Assembly (NCBI GenBank): GCA_013396915.1
Contig: VWZL01000360.1
Coordinates: 1,070,805-1,134,804 of the forward strand
Source of the DNA: Stercorarius parasiticus
Taxonomy: Eukaryota > Chordata > Aves > Charadriiformes > Stercorariidae
Reading direction: 5' to 3'
DNA length: 64,000 bases
The notes under the pieces: generated by a model
Databases searched by the model: none
The model's input: the letters and a program-made list of their open reading frames with translations, nothing else
Told to the model about the DNA's origin: nothing
Translations under genes and position numbers: made by a program
In this document: piece after piece, positions 61,578 to 64,000 of the stretch
Position numbering within the stretch: position 1 is the stretch's first letter
How the letters are laid out: every line of letters starts with the position of its first letter

Positions 61578-62404
61578 GTGAGTTCAAGGTCTAAGTAACT
61601 TAAATATTGCTTTTCACAACTTAATGTATACACACTCAAATTTTTAGTTCACAATGCAAATTCAAAATTGACAATGCAAATTCATTGGCATGTGTGAATT
61701 TAGGCAGCTGCTTTAACTTGTGACAAGTATCTAACTTATGTGTAAACACAGGGTTGTTTTGGAGCTAGTGGAAATCTGTTATTTAAACACATGCTGGCGG
61801 ATCTGAAAATGATAGTTGAAATCATAAACCTAGGGTGACAGTGTTAACAAACATTGCTTGGAAAAATAGCAGTTATCTTACTGATTGAATATGACTCCAT
61901 CACAACATAAGTTTTTATTTCAAATTTCTTTGTAACACAGGTCTTAGTGATGTCGTGTTTGCGTTTTATTTCTAATTGGAAAACAGCTAGCTAATCTAAG
62001 AATGTGGAAGCGAATTAAATGCTTGCCCTAAGGTAGCTTCCCATAAGGAGGTTGCTCCACAGCAGGAGATGATGTAAACCCATCCCAGGACTTTGATCTC
62101 TGGCTTTGTGGGGAGAGCCTTTGCAATGTAGATGCCAGGTTCCCAGACTTTCAGACTCCACTTTGCAAACCTAGGACTAGACTTGCTGTAGCCATCTAGA
62201 TTCGTTCAATGAAATTTTGAATGATAGTGTCAGGAAGTGCTGTTAGATCTCTCTAGAATTCATCTTGTAATTGTTACTGGTTTCTGAATTTGAAATTTCA
62301 CAAAACACTATGAATTCCATGTTAATAATAGTATGGAATATGAATTTTTAAAGTTTTTTAAAAAAATTCTTTTCAAGAATATTATTTTGTCTCCTTATTT
62401 TTAG
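61578..62404 (+). other. LYST coding intron 8
   Basis: An 827-bp intron bounded by GTGAGT and ATTTTTAG. No repeat or exon was recognised. Confidence 0.85.
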
Positions 62405-62514
62405 CATGTCAGATGGTGCTGGTAGACCTCTTAGTTTCCTTGATGAGTTCACAGACATGTTCAGAAGAGCTAACTCTTCTTCTGAGGATATTTTTGGAGA
62501 AGACACCTTGTACG
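62405..62514 (+). CDS. LYST coding exon 9, residues 1338-1374
   Basis: It encodes [20 protein letters not shown] followed by [16 protein letters not shown], a leucine-rich helical segment that is nearly invariant in LYST. It begins with CA completing Ala1338 and ends ACG before GTATGT in phase 0. The open frame that runs on past the donor (to about 62610) is intronic readthrough. Confidence 0.95.
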
Positions 62515-63576
62515 GTATGTATGGAGAAGAACATAGCAAAATTTAGAGGCTTAATGAGAAAAATGAAGCAAAAAGAATATCTTTTCCTGCCCAAGTATTA
62601 TGGGAAATAATGAGACTGTAACAGCAATATTCTAACTGATCAGAGCAAATAAAATTTGGTTGTTGAAATAATTCTTTCTCAAAACTTGAAAAGAAAATGG
62701 GAGACAAGAAAAGACAGGGTTTTGAAGTGTGTTTTAGAATCCTGGGAACTCTGTTTAGCACAAGAAAACAAGTTTTCTCTTGAGGAGACTGACATCGTGG
62801 TTATGGATGACAGAACACTAATACTGTAAAATTTGAAGTCATTCCTTTAAAGTTATAAAGCATGTCGCTATTTGAGGAATGCTTTAGCAGTAGAAATTAG
62901 TTTCAAAATTGTCTTAAGTTGCTTTGTGTAACGCTGGAATCTACTGCCTCTGTGGGATATACTGCTGAAATACCTATCTGTTGGTTTGTGTGGGAGTTTG
63001 TAGAAAAAGCACAAGTGGAAGGAAATAAAAAAAAAAAAAATACGGTGGAGTCTGAAATAGTACCAAACCAAACAGGGAGATGCCAGTCAATTTTTCAAAG
63101 GTAGCTTGCAATAATTGGCTAAGTAACTAGGGAAACTTTTTGGCTTAAGGGCTCAGCTAGTTTTGTTACTGATTATGCAACAATAAAGTGATGGCCTGTG
63201 TGTGCATTCTTAACCAGCCTCAAAAATGGGGTAAAAGGCACGGCCTTTTGTTGAGGTATAAGTCAATCTGTTAACACGGTAACAAATGTGAGATAAGATT
63301 GTGCAATGGCCACCTGCTGTGGTTCAGCTGATTCCTAAGGACTTGAAGGTTGATCTGCCCTGACTAAATCCTCAGAACTGCTGGGCCATAGGTGTTTAAG
63401 TTGCTACTTGCTGCTTTGTAAATGTGTGTCAGTTTGGATATGGAAGTCTACCTCTGTTGGGAAAACATGAATCCAAATGTAAATGAAGAGTGAGGTTCTG
63501 TTTAGTTAGATGACACTTGACTACATGGTGTAAACAATTTGATTTCTTTCTCATTTGTTTGATTTATTTCTTCTAG
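62515..63576 (+). other. LYST coding intron 9
   Basis: A 1.06-kb intron bounded by GTATGT and TTCTTCTAG. It includes an A run near 63028-63041. Nothing else is recognised. Confidence 0.85.
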
Positions 63577-64000
63577 GAGATACTACTCAAGGGTGTATTG
63601 AAGATTATAGAAAATAGTATTTATATGAACCCATTACAGTACCTTGCCTTCCCTTTGCTACATGGCACAAATTTGAGTAGTAGTTCTTCACAAAAATCTG
63701 CTAGTACTTCCAACAGCAAAACTGCTGGACTATTAAAAAGAGCAAAACTTTCACAGAGTAAGAAAGAGGCAGATGGTGAAAATTTGAGTCACCAGCTGCT
63801 TTCTTCTTGGCATGTAGCCCCAGTTCACTTGCCTTTAGTTGGGCAAAACTGTTGGCCACACATGTCTGAAGGCTTCAGTGTTTCACTGTGGTTTCATCTG
63901 GAGTGTGCTCACGAAACAGAAAATTCAACAGAAAAGGGGAAAAAAATCAAGAGAAGAAGCCGGTTGGTAGCTGTAAGAGAGAACAGCTTTGACAGCACAG
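63577..64000 (+). CDS. LYST coding exon 10, residues 1375-1515, cut by window end
   Basis: After acceptor TTCTAG the frame reads [14 protein letters not shown], then [15 protein letters not shown], a serine-rich stretch, [20 protein letters not shown] and [20 protein letters not shown], with [11 protein letters not shown] after it. The tryptophan-rich part from about residue 1450 matches the start of the concanavalin-like (lectin-fold) domain found in LYST and other BEACH proteins. A basic [10 protein letters not shown] loop follows. No donor is seen before position 64000, so the exon continues beyond the window, as do the PH-BEACH and WD40 domains expected at the C-terminus. Confidence 0.96.

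Noticed and set aside
1..64000. CRISPR arrays, bacterial operons, phage or plasmid features, tRNA and rRNA genes
   Set aside because: None was seen. The window is vertebrate nuclear DNA, with spliced exons, a CpG island and CR1 LINEs.

Overview
This is a vertebrate nuclear window, almost certainly from a bird. It contains the 5' half of an intact multi-exon gene recognised as LYST (lysosomal trafficking regulator, the Chediak-Higashi/beige gene) on the + strand. The bird assignment rests on a CR1 LINE whose 3' end carries the ATTCTGTG-type terminal motif seen in avian CR1, a second solo CR1 3' end, generally low repeat content and compact introns. The species cannot be fixed from the sequence.

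Layout: positions 1 to about 26,700 look intergenic. No confident gene was found there. The region holds a pyrimidine-only tract, A-rich and T-rich runs, a degenerate old CR1/L3-like LINE (about 20,280-21,455), two small inverted repeats, and a few minus-strand open frames of unknown meaning. The most protein-like of these is at 11,436-11,822. A CpG island at about 26,760-27,550, with a TATA-like box just upstream and two good splice donors (GT at 26,955 and 27,145), is the likely LYST promoter and first-exon region. About 19 kb of 5' UTR intron follows, containing a solo CR1 end, a 787-bp 5'-truncated CR1 and a near-identical 108-bp direct duplication.

LYST coding sequence starts at ATG 46,371 and runs through ten exons to the window edge: 46,371-46,562, 48,914-49,004, 51,181-53,266, 54,986-56,015, 57,658-57,819, 58,508-58,664, 59,909-60,135, 61,511-61,577, 62,405-62,514 and 63,577-64,000 (cut). 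All internal junctions are AG/GT and all phases join, giving about 1,515 codons without a stop. This is roughly 40% of a protein that is about 3,800 residues in mammals. The encoded part is the N-terminal alpha-solenoid-type region and the start of the concanavalin-like domain. The PH-BEACH and WD40 parts must lie beyond the window.

I found no sign of a wholly new biological system. The observations most worth checking are the unexplained minus-strand frame near 11.5 kb, a lysine-rich open frame in LYST coding intron 2, the 108-bp duplication, a possible uORF overlapping the LYST start codon, and a possible intron-retention terminus after the 2.1-kb exon.
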